From assembly GCA_039925965.1 (NCBI GenBank), contig JBDSXW010000103.1:1-64000 (forward strand): DNA of 64,000 bases, written 5' to 3'. The stretch is from JAZKFT01 sp039925965 (GTDB taxonomy: Bacteria; Bacteroidota; Bacteroidia; Chitinophagales; Chitinophagaceae). Both the position numbers and the translations under genes were made by a program. The notes under the pieces are model-generated. The model searched no databases. It was not told where the DNA came from and saw nothing but the letters and a program-made list of their open reading frames with translations. Position 1 is the first letter of the stretch. Each line of letters opens with the position of its first letter. Shown here in pieces: positions 20,757 to 30,836 of this stretch.

Positions 20757-22913
20757 ATGAAGAAATTTTTTGTAACGATCGCAGTGTTATGTGCTGTTGT
20801 AGCCAGGGCGGATGAGGGCATGTGGCTGCCGCAGCTATTAGGCCAGCAAAAATATGCCGAGATGAAAGCCAAAGGGCTGAAACTGACCGCTGAACAATTG
20901 TACAGTATCAATAAAGCTTCGATCAAAGATGCCGTTGTTAAGTTCGGCACCGGCTGCACCGGCGAAGTGGTGAGCAGCGAGGGACTGATTTTCACCAACC
21001 ACCATTGCGGTTTCGATGCCATCGCCAAGGTAAGCACCATCGATCACAACTATTTAAAAGACGGTTTTTATGCCAAATCCCATGCGGAGGAAATATCGGC
21101 GCATGACCTTTTTGTGCAGTTTTTGGTAAAGATCGACGATGTAAGTAAACAGGTGATGGATAGTATGGCTACTTATCCCAACTGGGTGGATTGGCGCAAA
21201 AACAGGGATAGCGTATTTGCCCGGATTGGTAGAGCTGCTATGAGCGGTAAAGGCTTTGTGGGCGTGGTGTACAGCGCTTTTGCGGATAACCAATTCCTGC
21301 TATACACCTATCAGAAATATACAGACATTCGAATTGTGGGCACACCGCCCCAAAGCATTGGCAAATATGGCGGTGATACCGACAATTGGGAATGGCCAAG
21401 GCATACCGGCGACTTCAGCATTTTCAGGGTGTATACTGCGGCCGATGGTTCACCTGCAAACTACGATGCAGCCAACCTGCCAATGAAACCGAAGTACGTA
21501 TTGCCCATTAGTTTAAAAGGCATTAAAGAAGGAGATTTTACCATGTTGTTCGGTTACCCTGGCAGCACCAACCGGTTCGAAACATCTTTTGGGGTAAAGC
21601 TGGCCACCGATATTAAAAACCCGGCCTACGTGTACATGCGGGATATCCGCCTGAAAGCGATGGATGCCGAAATGAAAAAAGATCCCGCTGTGAAGTTGCA
21701 GATCACCGCCAGTTACCAAAGCCTGGCCAACTACTGGAAATTCTATGATGGAGAGACTAAGCAATTGCTTAAATACGATGTTTATGGCAAAAAGAAAGCG
21801 CTGGAAGATGCCTTTTCGGCCTGGGCAAAAGGTAAGGCTGAATACGCCACCATCTGGTCCGATTTTGACCGTGCCTATGCCGCCTGGCGGCCTTATGCCA
21901 AACATAGGGAGTATTATGAACAAGGGATCACTGGCCCAGTGCTGGTAAAATTTGCCCAGAAATTAGTAGCACTTAATGATATGCTTACCCGGGGCAAGTC
22001 CACTGGCCTCATGATCAAAGAAAAGGCAAAGGACCTTGATAAAGACCGTACCCAACTGGTGAAGGATTTGAACAAAGCCAGCGAGATCAAAATGATGGCC
22101 GAAATAACAAAGGCTTACCACCTGGATATTGATAATGACCAGCAGCCGGTGGCTTTTTTCAACGAACTAAAACACAAGTGGGGCAGCCTGAAAGATGAGG
22201 AAACCTATCAAAACATGGCGGCGGCTATCTATAGCAATACGATGATCCTTGACGATAAGAAATGGAAGTTTTTCATTGCCCAGCCCGATGCCGTGTCGCT
22301 GGCAGAAGACCCGGCTTTTGATTATGCGTTTGCATTCGTAACCAACTGGGACTCGAAGTTTAAAAACAAACTGACCATTTTTAATGATGCAGTAAGTTCA
22401 TTGGCCAATAAATACCTGAAAGGCTATTTGGAAATGAATGCAAAAAAGGCCATTTATCCCGATGCCAACGGCGGTATGCGGATGAGTTTCGGCGCTGTTA
22501 AAGGCTACAAACCGAATGAAAGTATCACCCTTAATTATGTGTGCACCATGAAGGGCCTGGTGGAGAAATACAAGCCGAATGATTATGAATTTGATCTGCC
22601 AGCCAACTTTCTGGAATTGTACAATAAGAAAGATTTTGGCCAGTATATGGATCCAAAGTATAAAGATGTGGTCGTCTCTTTTATTACTACCAATGATATA
22701 ACGGGTGGCAACAGTGGAAGCCCGGTACTCAATGCTGACGGCCAACTGATTGGCCTGGCCTTCGATGGCAATTACGAAGCCCTCAGCCACAAAATCAATT
22801 TTGACAAAGACCTCTGCCGTACCATCTGCCTCGATATCCGCTACTTGCTCTGGTGCGTTGAAAAACTCGGAGGCGCAGGTAATTTGATCAAAGAACTAAA
22901 GCTCTTAAAGTAA
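20757..22913 (+). CDS. S46-family dipeptidyl-peptidase (DPP7-like)
   Basis: 718 residues with a signal peptide (cleavage near AVVARA-DEG). S46 enzymes act in the periplasm, releasing dipeptides from the N-termini of peptides. The catalytic His is in FTNHHCGFDAI (about 80-90), the Asp region is GGDTDNWEWPRHTGD (about 204) and the nucleophile is in TGGNSGSPVLN (about 650). Eighteen residues after the active Ser the sequence has Gly (GLAFDGN), where the Asp/Glu-specific DPP11 has Arg; this points to DPP7-type specificity for hydrophobic residues. Length is typical. Useful for asaccharolytic peptide feeding, common in this phylum. Confidence 0.95.
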   Translation: MKKFFVTIAVLCAVVARADEGMWLPQLLGQQKYAEMKAKGLKLTAEQLYSINKASIKDAVVKFGTGCTGEVVSSEGLIFTNHHCGFDAIAKVSTIDHNYLKDGFYAKSHAEEISAHDLFVQFLVKIDDVSKQVMDSMATYPNWVDWRKNRDSVFARIGRAAMSGKGFVGVVYSAFADNQFLLYTYQKYTDIRIVGTPPQSIGKYGGDTDNWEWPRHTGDFSIFRVYTAADGSPANYDAANLPMKPKYVLPISLKGIKEGDFTMLFGYPGSTNRFETSFGVKLATDIKNPAYVYMRDIRLKAMDAEMKKDPAVKLQITASYQSLANYWKFYDGETKQLLKYDVYGKKKALEDAFSAWAKGKAEYATIWSDFDRAYAAWRPYAKHREYYEQGITGPVLVKFAQKLVALNDMLTRGKSTGLMIKEKAKDLDKDRTQLVKDLNKASEIKMMAEITKAYHLDIDNDQQPVAFFNELKHKWGSLKDEETYQNMAAAIYSNTMILDDKKWKFFIAQPDAVSLAEDPAFDYAFAFVTNWDSKFKNKLTIFNDAVSSLANKYLKGYLEMNAKKAIYPDANGGMRMSFGAVKGYKPNESITLNYVCTMKGLVEKYKPNDYEFDLPANFLELYNKKDFGQYMDPKYKDVVVSFITTNDITGGNSGSPVLNADGQLIGLAFDGNYEALSHKINFDKDLCRTICLDIRYLLWCVEKLGGAGNLIKELKLLK

Positions 22914-23110
22914 GTATTAAGTACAAAGTACAAAGTATCCAGTACAAAGTATCCAGTACAAAGTATTAAGTACTAAGTATTGAGTACGAAGTATTAAGTA
23001 CAAAGTATTAAGTATTACGTACAAAGTATTAAATATTAAGTATTAAGTACAAAGTATTACGTACGAAGGATTAGGTATTATTTACAAAGTATTACGTACA
23101 AAGTATCATG
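22914..23110. repeat. Degenerate tandem repeat, AGTACAAAGTATTA unit
   Basis: About 200 bp made almost entirely of AGTACAA and AGTATTA heptamers in varying order, starting at the stop of the peptidase gene. A shorter inverted block (TACTTAATACTTGCTACTTT) occupies about 23177-23226, just before the stop of the converging TPR gene. The arms can fold on each other. Confidence 0.75.
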
Positions 23111-23232
23111 ACTCTACATATAAACCAACGTGCAAGTTGTCAAGGTAACATCACAGTGAGTACCATTCGTCAAATTTGATACTTAATACTTGCTACTTTG
23201 TACTTTGTACTTAATACTTGCTACTTTATCCG

Positions 23233-25107
23233 CTACATTTTAACCCGCTCTTTCGCCGTAGCGTTGTTGGGATCCCATACGAGGGCTTCCTGCCAGGCTT
23301 TTTTGGCTTCGTCTTTATTGTTGACCCTCCAATGGAAATCGCCTTTATACACATAGGCTGCGGCAGTGGTTACATTATCTTTTTTATTTTTTAAGATCCC
23401 GATTAAAGTTTCCACCATTACGAGGCCTTTGGCATTATCGTAGCTGGAATAATATTTCAGCAGGTTATCCCAGGGCTCGATATTTTGCGGGTAGATGCGT
23501 ACTGCGTCTTCCAGTGCCTTTCTGGTAGCCAGGGTATCATCTGCGCCAGTCATTACAGCTCTTAAATTATACAGGTTGCTGAGGTATTCATTGTCGGTTG
23601 CATAGGCTTTGGCAGCTTTATCTAAAATATTGATACATGCTTTTCGTTGCGCGGCAGATGCGTAAGTACTTTTATCCAGTGTAATAATCGGCCAAAGCAG
23701 TACGGCTTCTCTTTGCAGCGAATCGTACTCCAACGCCTTTTCAACGCTGTATTTGTACAGACGAGGCTCAAATTGCCTGAAGTAAGCATCAACATATGCC
23801 GCCCTGCCGTATACAGTGGCTATATCTTTTTTACTGCACAACAATGTGTCAAACTCAGTCCTGGAAATATAGGTATAGTACTTTTTAATGTCTTCCTGGT
23901 TTTTCCGTATCCATGCGATATCGCCCATTCTGGCACTGGCTGCGTAATTAGCCTTCCCATTTTGGAGGGCCGCCGCAAAAAACTTTTCAGCTCCACTCGT
24001 ATCTTTTCGTTCCAGAGCAACTATGCCGGCAATGGCATTCATTGAGGCAAAATCAACACTGGCTTTAGTTTGGAGTGCGGCGGGCTCAGAAGTATAGGCA
24101 TTGATAGCTGCTATGGCAGTCTTCTCTGCTTCTTTGGGCAGTTTCAGTTTGGCATATTGCAACGCGGCTATTCTTACATATTCCACATATTTATTAGCGG
24201 AGTAATTTTTTCTTTTCTGTTGCCAGTTCACTGCATCTGTATAGTTGCCGGCGTTCTGATAACAGGTAGCTATATTGCCCGCTAAGGCATAGTGATCTGT
24301 CGAATCGGCAGGAAGGGAGTCAAACGCTTTTTTGTACTGTTCAATCGCAGCCGGGTACTCCTTTTTATTCACCAATAAAATACCTTTTTCCCACAAGGCT
24401 TCGGAATATCCAGGGTCTATGGCCAGCGCGGCATCCTGTTGTTCCATGGCTTCCGCCAACTTTCCCAGTTCCCGGTAGCATTTCCCTTCATTGTTCATAA
24501 TTTCTTTTACAAGCGGATTTGCTGGCGCGAGGTTGCCCATATATTTTTGGTAATAAATCAGGGCGCTGTCAAATTTTTTGAGTTTATAACAGGCATCGGC
24601 GATAAAGCGGTCGGTCGTGATGTATTTCCCTTCACGACTCTGCAGTTTCATAAATTGGACGATAACCATTTTTTGTTGTTTCAGGCTCAGGTAGCTATTG
24701 CCCAGCCACCAGCACAAATCTTCTTTATCCTGGGGGTCTGTCGTTTTTTCATAGCCTGCATTATAATAATCCACTGCGGTGCTAAACTGTTTCAGAGCGT
24801 AATAAGTATTGCCCAAACCACTGTAGGCTGCTATCAGATCAGGTTTTGACAACAAAGTTTTTTTATAGTAGTCAATGGCTTGTGGATACAGGTCCAGTAC
24901 ATAATAACCTGAGGCAATGCGGTATTCAAGGAGGTATTGCTGCCCTTCTTTAAAGGTTTTTTTATCCAGTGCCAGGAGGTAATGGTCGATGGCGCACTGG
25001 TAATTCTTTTTGTCAAAGCAATCATTAGCCAACGTTAGTTCTGAAGCCTGAGAAAAACCCTGAAGTGTGCCGGCTAGTAATAGTAAGGGAAGGAGAAACG
25101 TTTTCAT
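23233..25107 (-). CDS. Secreted TPR-repeat protein
   Basis: 624 residues with a clear signal peptide (MKTFLLPLLLLAGTLQGFSQ, cleavage about residue 20) and at least ten TPR-like helical hairpins over the full mature length, such as AAYSGLGNTYYALKQFSTAV and NAGNYTDAVNWQQKR. No catalytic domain. Such periplasmic TPR proteins serve as scaffolds in the cell envelope; a specific partner cannot be named. It is convergent with the S46 peptidase gene. Confidence 0.85.
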   Translation of the reverse strand: MKTFLLPLLLLAGTLQGFSQASELTLANDCFDKKNYQCAIDHYLLALDKKTFKEGQQYLLEYRIASGYYVLDLYPQAIDYYKKTLLSKPDLIAAYSGLGNTYYALKQFSTAVDYYNAGYEKTTDPQDKEDLCWWLGNSYLSLKQQKMVIVQFMKLQSREGKYITTDRFIADACYKLKKFDSALIYYQKYMGNLAPANPLVKEIMNNEGKCYRELGKLAEAMEQQDAALAIDPGYSEALWEKGILLVNKKEYPAAIEQYKKAFDSLPADSTDHYALAGNIATCYQNAGNYTDAVNWQQKRKNYSANKYVEYVRIAALQYAKLKLPKEAEKTAIAAINAYTSEPAALQTKASVDFASMNAIAGIVALERKDTSGAEKFFAAALQNGKANYAASARMGDIAWIRKNQEDIKKYYTYISRTEFDTLLCSKKDIATVYGRAAYVDAYFRQFEPRLYKYSVEKALEYDSLQREAVLLWPIITLDKSTYASAAQRKACINILDKAAKAYATDNEYLSNLYNLRAVMTGADDTLATRKALEDAVRIYPQNIEPWDNLLKYYSSYDNAKGLVMVETLIGILKNKKDNVTTAAAYVYKGDFHWRVNNKDEAKKAWQEALVWDPNNATAKERVKM

Positions 25108-25571
25108 CTTTATTTATAGTCTGTTGAATCAATAAAGATGCTGCAAATGCCGGAGTATTGCAATACCCAATAACCACATTTTAGCGGGGTTATCGCCGAT
25201 CCACGAGGAGGAGTGAGCGCACAAATGGTAGGGAAACGTATGGATGCACGCCGATTTTTTTTTCAACAGAAAAATAGATTTGCCGGGATATCTGAGTCCT
25301 GGAAAGCATATAATGCCAGATATGAATTAGCGGTAACTGAATCAAAAAAAATACGATCTATGCTGTCACTGTAGCTAATATCCATGTTTATCCGTACCCG
25401 CCCGTAGCATCTGTGTGCTTATCCCGTTGAAAAGTCGATCCCCGGCATAACACTGAGTGGGCTTTTCTACCGGAACCGGCAATTGGAAACTGGAACCCTA
25501 CTTCTCCAAATTGGTGCAAGGTTTTTTCATTGCAATATGGTTACTTCGCAACCATAAATTTTTTACATGCT
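25108..25571. other. Intergenic region
   Basis: 464 bp between the divergent TPR and transketolase-subunit genes. I see no gene, terminator or strong repeat in it. Confidence 0.4.
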
Positions 25572-26537
25572 ATGCTTAGAGATATTGTCGTACAAAACGA
25601 ACAGGAAACCCGCGGTGGTTTTGGAGAAGGAATCTATGAAGTGGGAAAGAAGAATCCCAATGTCATTGTATTAACCGCCGACCTGGCTGGTTCGTTTAAA
25701 CTGGGCCCCTACAAAAAGGAGTTTTCCGATCGCTTTATCCAGTGTGGCATCGCCGAAGCCAACATGATGTGTATAGCCGCAGGCTTAACCATTGGCGGAA
25801 AAATACCTTATACGACTACTTTTGCGAACTTCAGCACCGGGCGGGTATACGACCAGATCCGCCAGAGCATTGCCTACAGCAATAAGAATGTAAAAATCTG
25901 CGCCAGCCACGCCGGCCTCACCTTGGGAGAAGATGGCGCTACCCACCAGATTCTGGAAGACCTCGGCATGATGCGCATGTTACCCGGCATGACTGTGATC
26001 AACCCCTGCGATTTTAACCAGACTAAAGCTGCCACCATCGCCATAGCCGACTACGAAGGCCCGGTATACCTGCGTTTTGGCCGCCCGAAATGGCCCAACT
26101 GGACGAGCGTAGACGGTAGCGATTTTGTGATTGGCAAAGCCCAGGCGATGAGCGAGGGTACCGATATCTCCATTTTTGCCTGCGGCCACCTGGTTTGGAA
26201 AGCCGTGGAAGCCGGGCGCATCCTGGAAGAAAAAGGCTTTAGCGTAGAACTAATTAATCTCCATACCATTAAGCCTTTGGATACCGAAGCCATCATCAAA
26301 AGCATCACCAAAACCAAGTGCGCGGTAACCTGCGAAGAGCATAATATTTTCGGCGGGCTCGGCGATTGTGTAGCCCAGGTAGCTGCCCGTAATTTTCCAA
26401 TACCAATTGAGTATATTGGCACCAACGATACCTTCGGCGAGAGCGGCAAACCAATGGAATTGTTGAAGAAATATGGCCTGGATACACCCAATATAGTTGA
26501 AGCTGCCGAAAAAGTGATGGCCAGGAAGAATGGGTAG
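25572..26537 (+). CDS. Transketolase C-terminal subunit
   Basis: 321 residues corresponding to the pyrimidine-binding and C-terminal domains of transketolase, a thiamine-diphosphate enzyme of the pentose phosphate pathway. Visible hallmarks are TADLAGSFK, the FIQCGIAEANMMCIAAGL strand with its catalytic Glu region, YTTTFANFSTGR, and SHAGLTLGEDGATHQ. Start chosen at the internal ATG (MLRDIVVQNEQETRGG). In many Bacteroidota transketolase is split into two adjacent genes, but no N-terminal-subunit gene is found next to this one, so the partner must lie elsewhere. Confidence 0.88.
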   Translation: MLRDIVVQNEQETRGGFGEGIYEVGKKNPNVIVLTADLAGSFKLGPYKKEFSDRFIQCGIAEANMMCIAAGLTIGGKIPYTTTFANFSTGRVYDQIRQSIAYSNKNVKICASHAGLTLGEDGATHQILEDLGMMRMLPGMTVINPCDFNQTKAATIAIADYEGPVYLRFGRPKWPNWTSVDGSDFVIGKAQAMSEGTDISIFACGHLVWKAVEAGRILEEKGFSVELINLHTIKPLDTEAIIKSITKTKCAVTCEEHNIFGGLGDCVAQVAARNFPIPIEYIGTNDTFGESGKPMELLKKYGLDTPNIVEAAEKVMARKNG

Positions 26538-26851
26538 CAGCGAATCACTCCTAAATCTTTTAAATCATAGTATTTAATGGGAATAACTGTAAATCTTACG
26601 TTTATTCCTGCCTCAAGCAATCAAAAATCTTTTGCCAGGAATTCTTTGAAAGGTTAATAATTTCTTTACATTGCGTCCTCGATTGCTTGCTATAACAAAT
26701 AAAATAGTCGCGGATTTATCCGGGGCTATTTTTTTTGCCGGTAACTTCGCCGCCTGAAATCGATTGGGGTGGAAGGCGGAAGGTATAGGGTGTAGGGTTA
26801 AATCAACCTGCCTTAAACCCTACACCCTACATCGCTAAACCTTAGAGTTAC
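26538..26851. other. Intergenic region with terminator and hairpin repeat
   Basis: A hairpin AAAATAGTCGCGG / CCGGGGCTATTTT followed by a T-run at about 26700-26735 can terminate the transketolase transcript. A second inverted repeat, TAGGGTGTAGGGTT and its complement, spans 26786-26829. Nothing else seen. Confidence 0.5.
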
Positions 26852-27751
26852 ATGCAAGATTCTACCACTGCCGGGACAGCAATAAAGGTTAGGAAGCCTT
26901 CTAAACTGAAGGATTACAAAGAGTTGATCAAGTTTACATTGAGCATCACGGTGGTTTTTTCCAGTGTTATCAGCTATCTGCTGGTGCCCAATATTCGATT
27001 CGATATCAAAAGTGTACTGCTGCTTTCCATCAGCGGATTGCTGGTAACCGGCGCTGCAAATGCTATTAACCAGATTACCGAGAAGGATACGGATGCGATG
27101 ATGAAACGTACCGCAAACCGGCCGGTAGCCGCAGGCCGCATCAGCCCTACGGAGGCCTGGATTTTTACAGTACTAGCAACCATTATTGGTATCGTGGTAA
27201 TGTGGTACTGGTTCAATATGCCGGCAGCACTGCTTTCTTTGTTTAGCCTGTTCTCCTATGCTTTTATTTATACGCCACTCAAGAAAGTAAGTGCTATATC
27301 CGTGTTAGTTGGAGCTTTTCCCGGAGCTTTTCCCTGTTTAATCGGCTGGGTGGCTGGCGCTGATGCTTTTTCCACGGGTGGCTGGATCCTGTTTGGTATC
27401 CAGTTTATCTGGCAGTTTCCGCATTTCTGGGCCATTGCCTGGGTGGCGCACAAAGATTATACCAAGGCAGGTTTTAAATTGTTGCCCAACCAGAATGAGC
27501 CCACCAAAAACACCGCGCTCCAGGCCATTGGTTATTCACTGATGATGGTGCCGATTGGCTTTTTGCCCTATGTCTATCAGATGAGCGGCATTGTAAGCAT
27601 GATAATCATTTTGGCCGCCAACCTGTTCATGGTGTGGCAATGTGGTCGCTTGTTTAAAGAGATGGATGTAAAAGCGGCCCGGCGGGTAATGTTTACCAGC
27701 TACATTTATTTACCCGTGGTACTGATAGCCTTGTATGCTGATAAGCTATAG
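26852..27751 (+). CDS. ctaB: Heme o synthase (protoheme IX farnesyltransferase)
   Basis: 299 residues, polytopic (about eight TM segments). CtaB transfers farnesyl from farnesyl diphosphate to heme b, making heme o for terminal oxidases. The UbiA-superfamily aspartate-rich motif NQITEKDTDAMMKRTANRP (about 71-89) and the downstream KDYTKAGFKLLPN loop are intact. It lies 57 bp upstream of a cytochrome c oxidase subunit III gene, as in cta operons. Confidence 0.95.
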   Translation: MQDSTTAGTAIKVRKPSKLKDYKELIKFTLSITVVFSSVISYLLVPNIRFDIKSVLLLSISGLLVTGAANAINQITEKDTDAMMKRTANRPVAAGRISPTEAWIFTVLATIIGIVVMWYWFNMPAALLSLFSLFSYAFIYTPLKKVSAISVLVGAFPGAFPCLIGWVAGADAFSTGGWILFGIQFIWQFPHFWAIAWVAHKDYTKAGFKLLPNQNEPTKNTALQAIGYSLMMVPIGFLPYVYQMSGIVSMIIILAANLFMVWQCGRLFKEMDVKAARRVMFTSYIYLPVVLIALYADKL

Positions 27752-27808
27752 CCGGTAATTACCTACAACCTTACCCCTTAATAATTTGTTTGATTAAAAA
27801 ATACAGAG

Positions 27809-28387
27809 ATGATGGCTACAGAAATGACAGAACAAAAGAAAAGAATGCACCCGCATAAATTTACCTTATTGCTCGGCCTCGGCAGCATTATTATGATGTT
27901 TGCCGGTATGACCAGCGCCTATATCGTAAAACGCAACCAGGCTAACTGGCAGGGTTTTGAGTTGCCCAAAATATTCTGGTACAGCACGATTGCCATTTTG
28001 CTGAGCAGCCTCACCGTTCACCTCGCCCTCAAGGCTTTCAGGAATCGGGAGATGGCCAGGTACCGCCAACTCATTACCGCTACAATGGTGCTGGGAATCG
28101 TGTTTATTGTGTTACAGATTATAGGATTCTACGACCTCAACGCCAGGGGCATCAAACTGACCGGACAGGGAAGTAATGTTGCCGGCTCCTTTCTTTTTGT
28201 GATCGCAGCGCTGCACATGCTCCATGTGCTCGGTGGGATCATCGTGCTGATCGTGATGTTTTTAAAAGCTTTTAGCGCCAAATCAAGAAACTACAGCGCA
28301 GTACCGGTAGAAATGACCGCTACCTACTGGCATTTTGTGGATGGCTTATGGATCTACCTGTTTATATTTTTAAACTGGATTCAGTAG
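27809..28387 (+). CDS. ctaE: Cytochrome c oxidase subunit III
   Basis: 192 residues, five predicted membrane helices, consistent with the short five-helix form of heme-copper oxidase subunit III. Recognisable stretches are GLGSIIMMFAGMTSAYIVKR, the HMLHVLGGIIVLIV helix and the final TATYWHFVDGLWIYLFIFL with the conserved His-Phe-Val-Asp. Start could be either of two adjacent ATG codons at 27809/27812. Follows ctaB; other oxidase subunits lie outside this window. Confidence 0.9.
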   Translation: MMATEMTEQKKRMHPHKFTLLLGLGSIIMMFAGMTSAYIVKRNQANWQGFELPKIFWYSTIAILLSSLTVHLALKAFRNREMARYRQLITATMVLGIVFIVLQIIGFYDLNARGIKLTGQGSNVAGSFLFVIAALHMLHVLGGIIVLIVMFLKAFSAKSRNYSAVPVEMTATYWHFVDGLWIYLFIFLNWIQ

Positions 28388-28396
28388 CTTTAAATC

Positions 28397-28936
28397 ATGA
28401 ACATATAGTTAATCTGCGCTATCTTTTTAATCCCCTTTTTTTTTCTGCTTTCCGGATGCAGGGAAATGCCCGACGGTCATGATCGTTCCCCTGATTCTGC
28501 AAATAATTTTATCCCTTATCAATTTCTGGATGAAGCCGAAAATCCCGAACCCAACAATAGTGGCTGGCGGATAAGTTACTGGGTTAAAAAAGACAGCACG
28601 CAAAAAACAGATCTTTATATCCGGTGGACAAATGGAGCTGCCAATGGTGCACGACTGGTCGCTGGTGGATTGCGAAAAGGCAATTTTTACCTGTCACAGT
28701 TTTATCAAGAAACGGCGGGGTTTCTGTTACTAAAATACTACACCAAAGTTGATGGAATGGGCATGCCCTGCCTCCTGGCATTGGAAAAAAAGAACGCTGG
28801 CATCTCGATTAATTTCAGAGACGTCATTGTGTATGATCCGCAATTAGCACAAATCGTTTACACCGATAAACAGCAGTTTTTTCTTGGTCCAGCGCTATTC
28901 GCCTATGATCTGAATACCGGCAAAAAGGGCCGCTAA
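28397..28936 (+). pseudogene. Lipoprotein gene with in-frame amber codon in its signal peptide
   Basis: From ATG 28397 the frame reads MNI, TAG (28406-28408), LICAIFLIPFFFLLSGC, then 160 residues to 28936. The lipobox LSGC and hydrophobic core are perfect, but no start codon follows the stop until ATG 28466, which lies after the lipobox Cys. AAG to TAG is the simplest explanation. Without suppression the protein either is not made or loses membrane anchoring. The mature part resembles no family I know. Confidence 0.6.
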
Positions 28937-29398
28937 GATATGCCCGGTAAAAATGTTTCTCAACTGCGTTACGATTATTATGATAATGCTATTTTCTCCC
29001 CTTCCAACATTCAAATAGATATTACTTTCTGCAAATTCTTCGATTTCTCCGGCGCTAATTCTTTAAAAAAAAGTGGTGTTAGAATTGAAATAATGGGACT
29101 GCGATTTATTTGTCCATTACTTCCTGCAACCCTTTTAATTTTTTCAGCTGTTCTATCCGGGTGCGGCCATCGCGGCGTGGCGTATTTATTGGTTGGATTG
29201 ATCGGTGTATGAAATCCCTGCCGGGAGCGTTATTTTTTATTTTGAAAAAAAGCGCTTTGGGGTTGATGATGTTTTATACCGCATTACGATGTAGCTGTAA
29301 TCACACCCACAGTTCGTACAAAAAGGGTTGCAGAGGCTGGCAAGCAGATTATCGAGGTATAAAAAATTGAGTATCTTTTGCCAGAATTATTGAATGTT
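28937..29398. other. Poorly coding gap with fragments
   Basis: Short plus-strand frames exist (28940-29212, with a lipobox-like LSGC near 29160), but they overlap a protein-like minus-strand tail (29106-29273). I cannot support any as a functional gene; the region looks like decayed sequence. Confidence 0.35.
29106..29273 (-). pseudogene. C-terminal gene remnant
   Basis: A 55-codon minus-strand frame without a start, ending in RRDGRTRIEQLKKLKGLQEV then MDK and a stop, has coding-like composition and codon choice. The upstream boundary is a stop at 29274-29276. It reads as the tail of a lost gene; family not identified. Confidence 0.35.
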
Positions 29399-29962
29399 AT
29401 GCAACCAGATACGTACGCCTTACATAATACGCCCTTTCCACACCTCGCTACTATTTCAGACACCGGTGAAAAGGAGTTGAAAGCATTGTACCAGTCAGAA
29501 TTTTATAAGACCGAACAATATGTTTTGAAAAATAGTGGCACAGCGGAGCAGGCAAAAGATACTTACCAGGAGGCGTTTATTGCAGTATGGCGCAACTTGC
29601 AGCTGGGGCGCTTTACACCAAAAAATGAAACGGCCCTGGCGGGCTATTTGTACCAGGTAGCGAAAAACAAATGGATTGATTACCTGCGGTCTGGTTATCA
29701 TAAAAATACCGTAAACACCAGTGAAATGGTTAAGGAGGACGAATTGGTGGAAGCCTTGCCGGAAGCGCAATCGGATTTTCTGGACCAGGTAAAAAAGGGC
29801 TTTAATGAATTGGGTGACAATTGCAAAGAAGTGCTGGTCCGTTTTTACTATAAAAATGAAACCATGAAAGCTATTGCCGCAGCCATGAACTGGACAGAAG
29901 CCACTGCACGGAACAATAAATACCGCTGCCTGGAAAAATTAAGAGCGTTTGTAAAAAAATAA
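29399..29962 (+). CDS. ECF-type RNA polymerase sigma factor
   Basis: 187 residues with sigma region 2 (FYKTEQYVLKNSGTAEQAKD then YQEAFIAVWRN and YLYQVAKNKWIDYLR, about 35-105) and region 4 (ELGDNCKEVLVRFYYKNETM then KAIAAAMNWTEATARNNKYR, about 130-180). The ATG at 29399 is used; an upstream TTG at 29378 is possible. It is 8 bp upstream of a membrane TPR gene that probably acts as its regulator, and a frameshifted pair of the same architecture exists at 48.1-49.4 kb. Target promoters likely include the giant gene downstream. Confidence 0.9.
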   Translation: MQPDTYALHNTPFPHLATISDTGEKELKALYQSEFYKTEQYVLKNSGTAEQAKDTYQEAFIAVWRNLQLGRFTPKNETALAGYLYQVAKNKWIDYLRSGYHKNTVNTSEMVKEDELVEALPEAQSDFLDQVKKGFNELGDNCKEVLVRFYYKNETMKAIAAAMNWTEATARNNKYRCLEKLRAFVKK

Positions 29963-29970
29963 AAAAGTAT

Positions 29971-30708
29971 TTGAACCTCAACAACTATATATCACCGGAA
30001 GTATTTGACGAAATCGAAAGCTACCTGTCGCAAAAAATGACGGCAGCAATGCAGGAGGTTTTTAGCAAAAGACTCGCTACAGAAACGCTGCTTCAGGAAC
30101 AGGTAAAAATGGTACAACTAATTATCACAGGCATTAAAGAACAGGCCCTTCAGGAAAGGCTGGACAGCTTTCATCAGGCGCTTCAGGAACGGGTGGCTAA
30201 AACAGTTAGCCTCACCCCGAAAACTGCCTGGAAAACCTGGCTGGCTGTGGCTTCTGTGTTGTTGGCGTTTGTTGTAGGTGGCTATTGGATATTGAATAGG
30301 CAATCGCCTGATGAAAAACTTTTTGCAACTTATTTTAAACCAGATCCGGGGTTGATTTCAGCCATGAGTACCACCGATAATTATGTGTTTGACAAAGCCA
30401 TGATCGACTATAAAACAGGCGACTATCAAAATGCCATAACTGCCTGGCAGGGGCTCCTCAAAAATGACCAGAACAACGATACGCTCAACTACTTTATCGG
30501 TGCCGGGTATGTGGCATTAAAAGAAACCAAAACCGCTATTCCTTTCCTGCAAAAAGTAGTAGCCGTTACCCAAAGTTATTTTGTAAAAGATGCTTACTGG
30601 TATCTGGGCCTGGCCATGATTAAAGAAGACAGGCTTGCAGACGCGAAAGATCTGATCAATAAAAGTGAACATCCTAACAAGGAACAACTACTTAAAGAAC
30701 TCAAATAA
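29971..30708 (+). CDS. Membrane TPR protein, probable sigma-factor partner
   Basis: 245 residues: N-terminal helical cytosolic region (1-85), one transmembrane helix (TWLAVASVLLAFVVGGYWIL, about 90-110), then a periplasmic TPR region (YKTGDYQNAITAWQGLLKND and following). This is the layout of membrane anti-sigma-like partners. Start is a TTG (NLNNYISPEVFDEIES follows), since the next ATG would remove a conserved helix. It overlaps no gene and lies 8 bp after the sigma factor. Confidence 0.8.
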   Translation: MNLNNYISPEVFDEIESYLSQKMTAAMQEVFSKRLATETLLQEQVKMVQLIITGIKEQALQERLDSFHQALQERVAKTVSLTPKTAWKTWLAVASVLLAFVVGGYWILNRQSPDEKLFATYFKPDPGLISAMSTTDNYVFDKAMIDYKTGDYQNAITAWQGLLKNDQNNDTLNYFIGAGYVALKETKTAIPFLQKVVAVTQSYFVKDAYWYLGLAMIKEDRLADAKDLINKSEHPNKEQLLKELK

Positions 30709-30836
30709 ATAGGGTCTGCCTGTACCAGGCAAATTCAATTTTCGCATTATATCATTAATCCAGGCCCCCGGCAGCTTGGTAAGCAGCCTGGTCTGTTATT
30801 GTCCGAAAATATTTACCCATTCTTAACCTGATGTGT

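Noticed and set aside
28940..29212. 90-codon frame with a lipobox-like LSGC
   Set aside because: The hydrophobic part is late in the frame, the product ends soon after, and a coding-like tail lies on the other strand; not supported as a gene.
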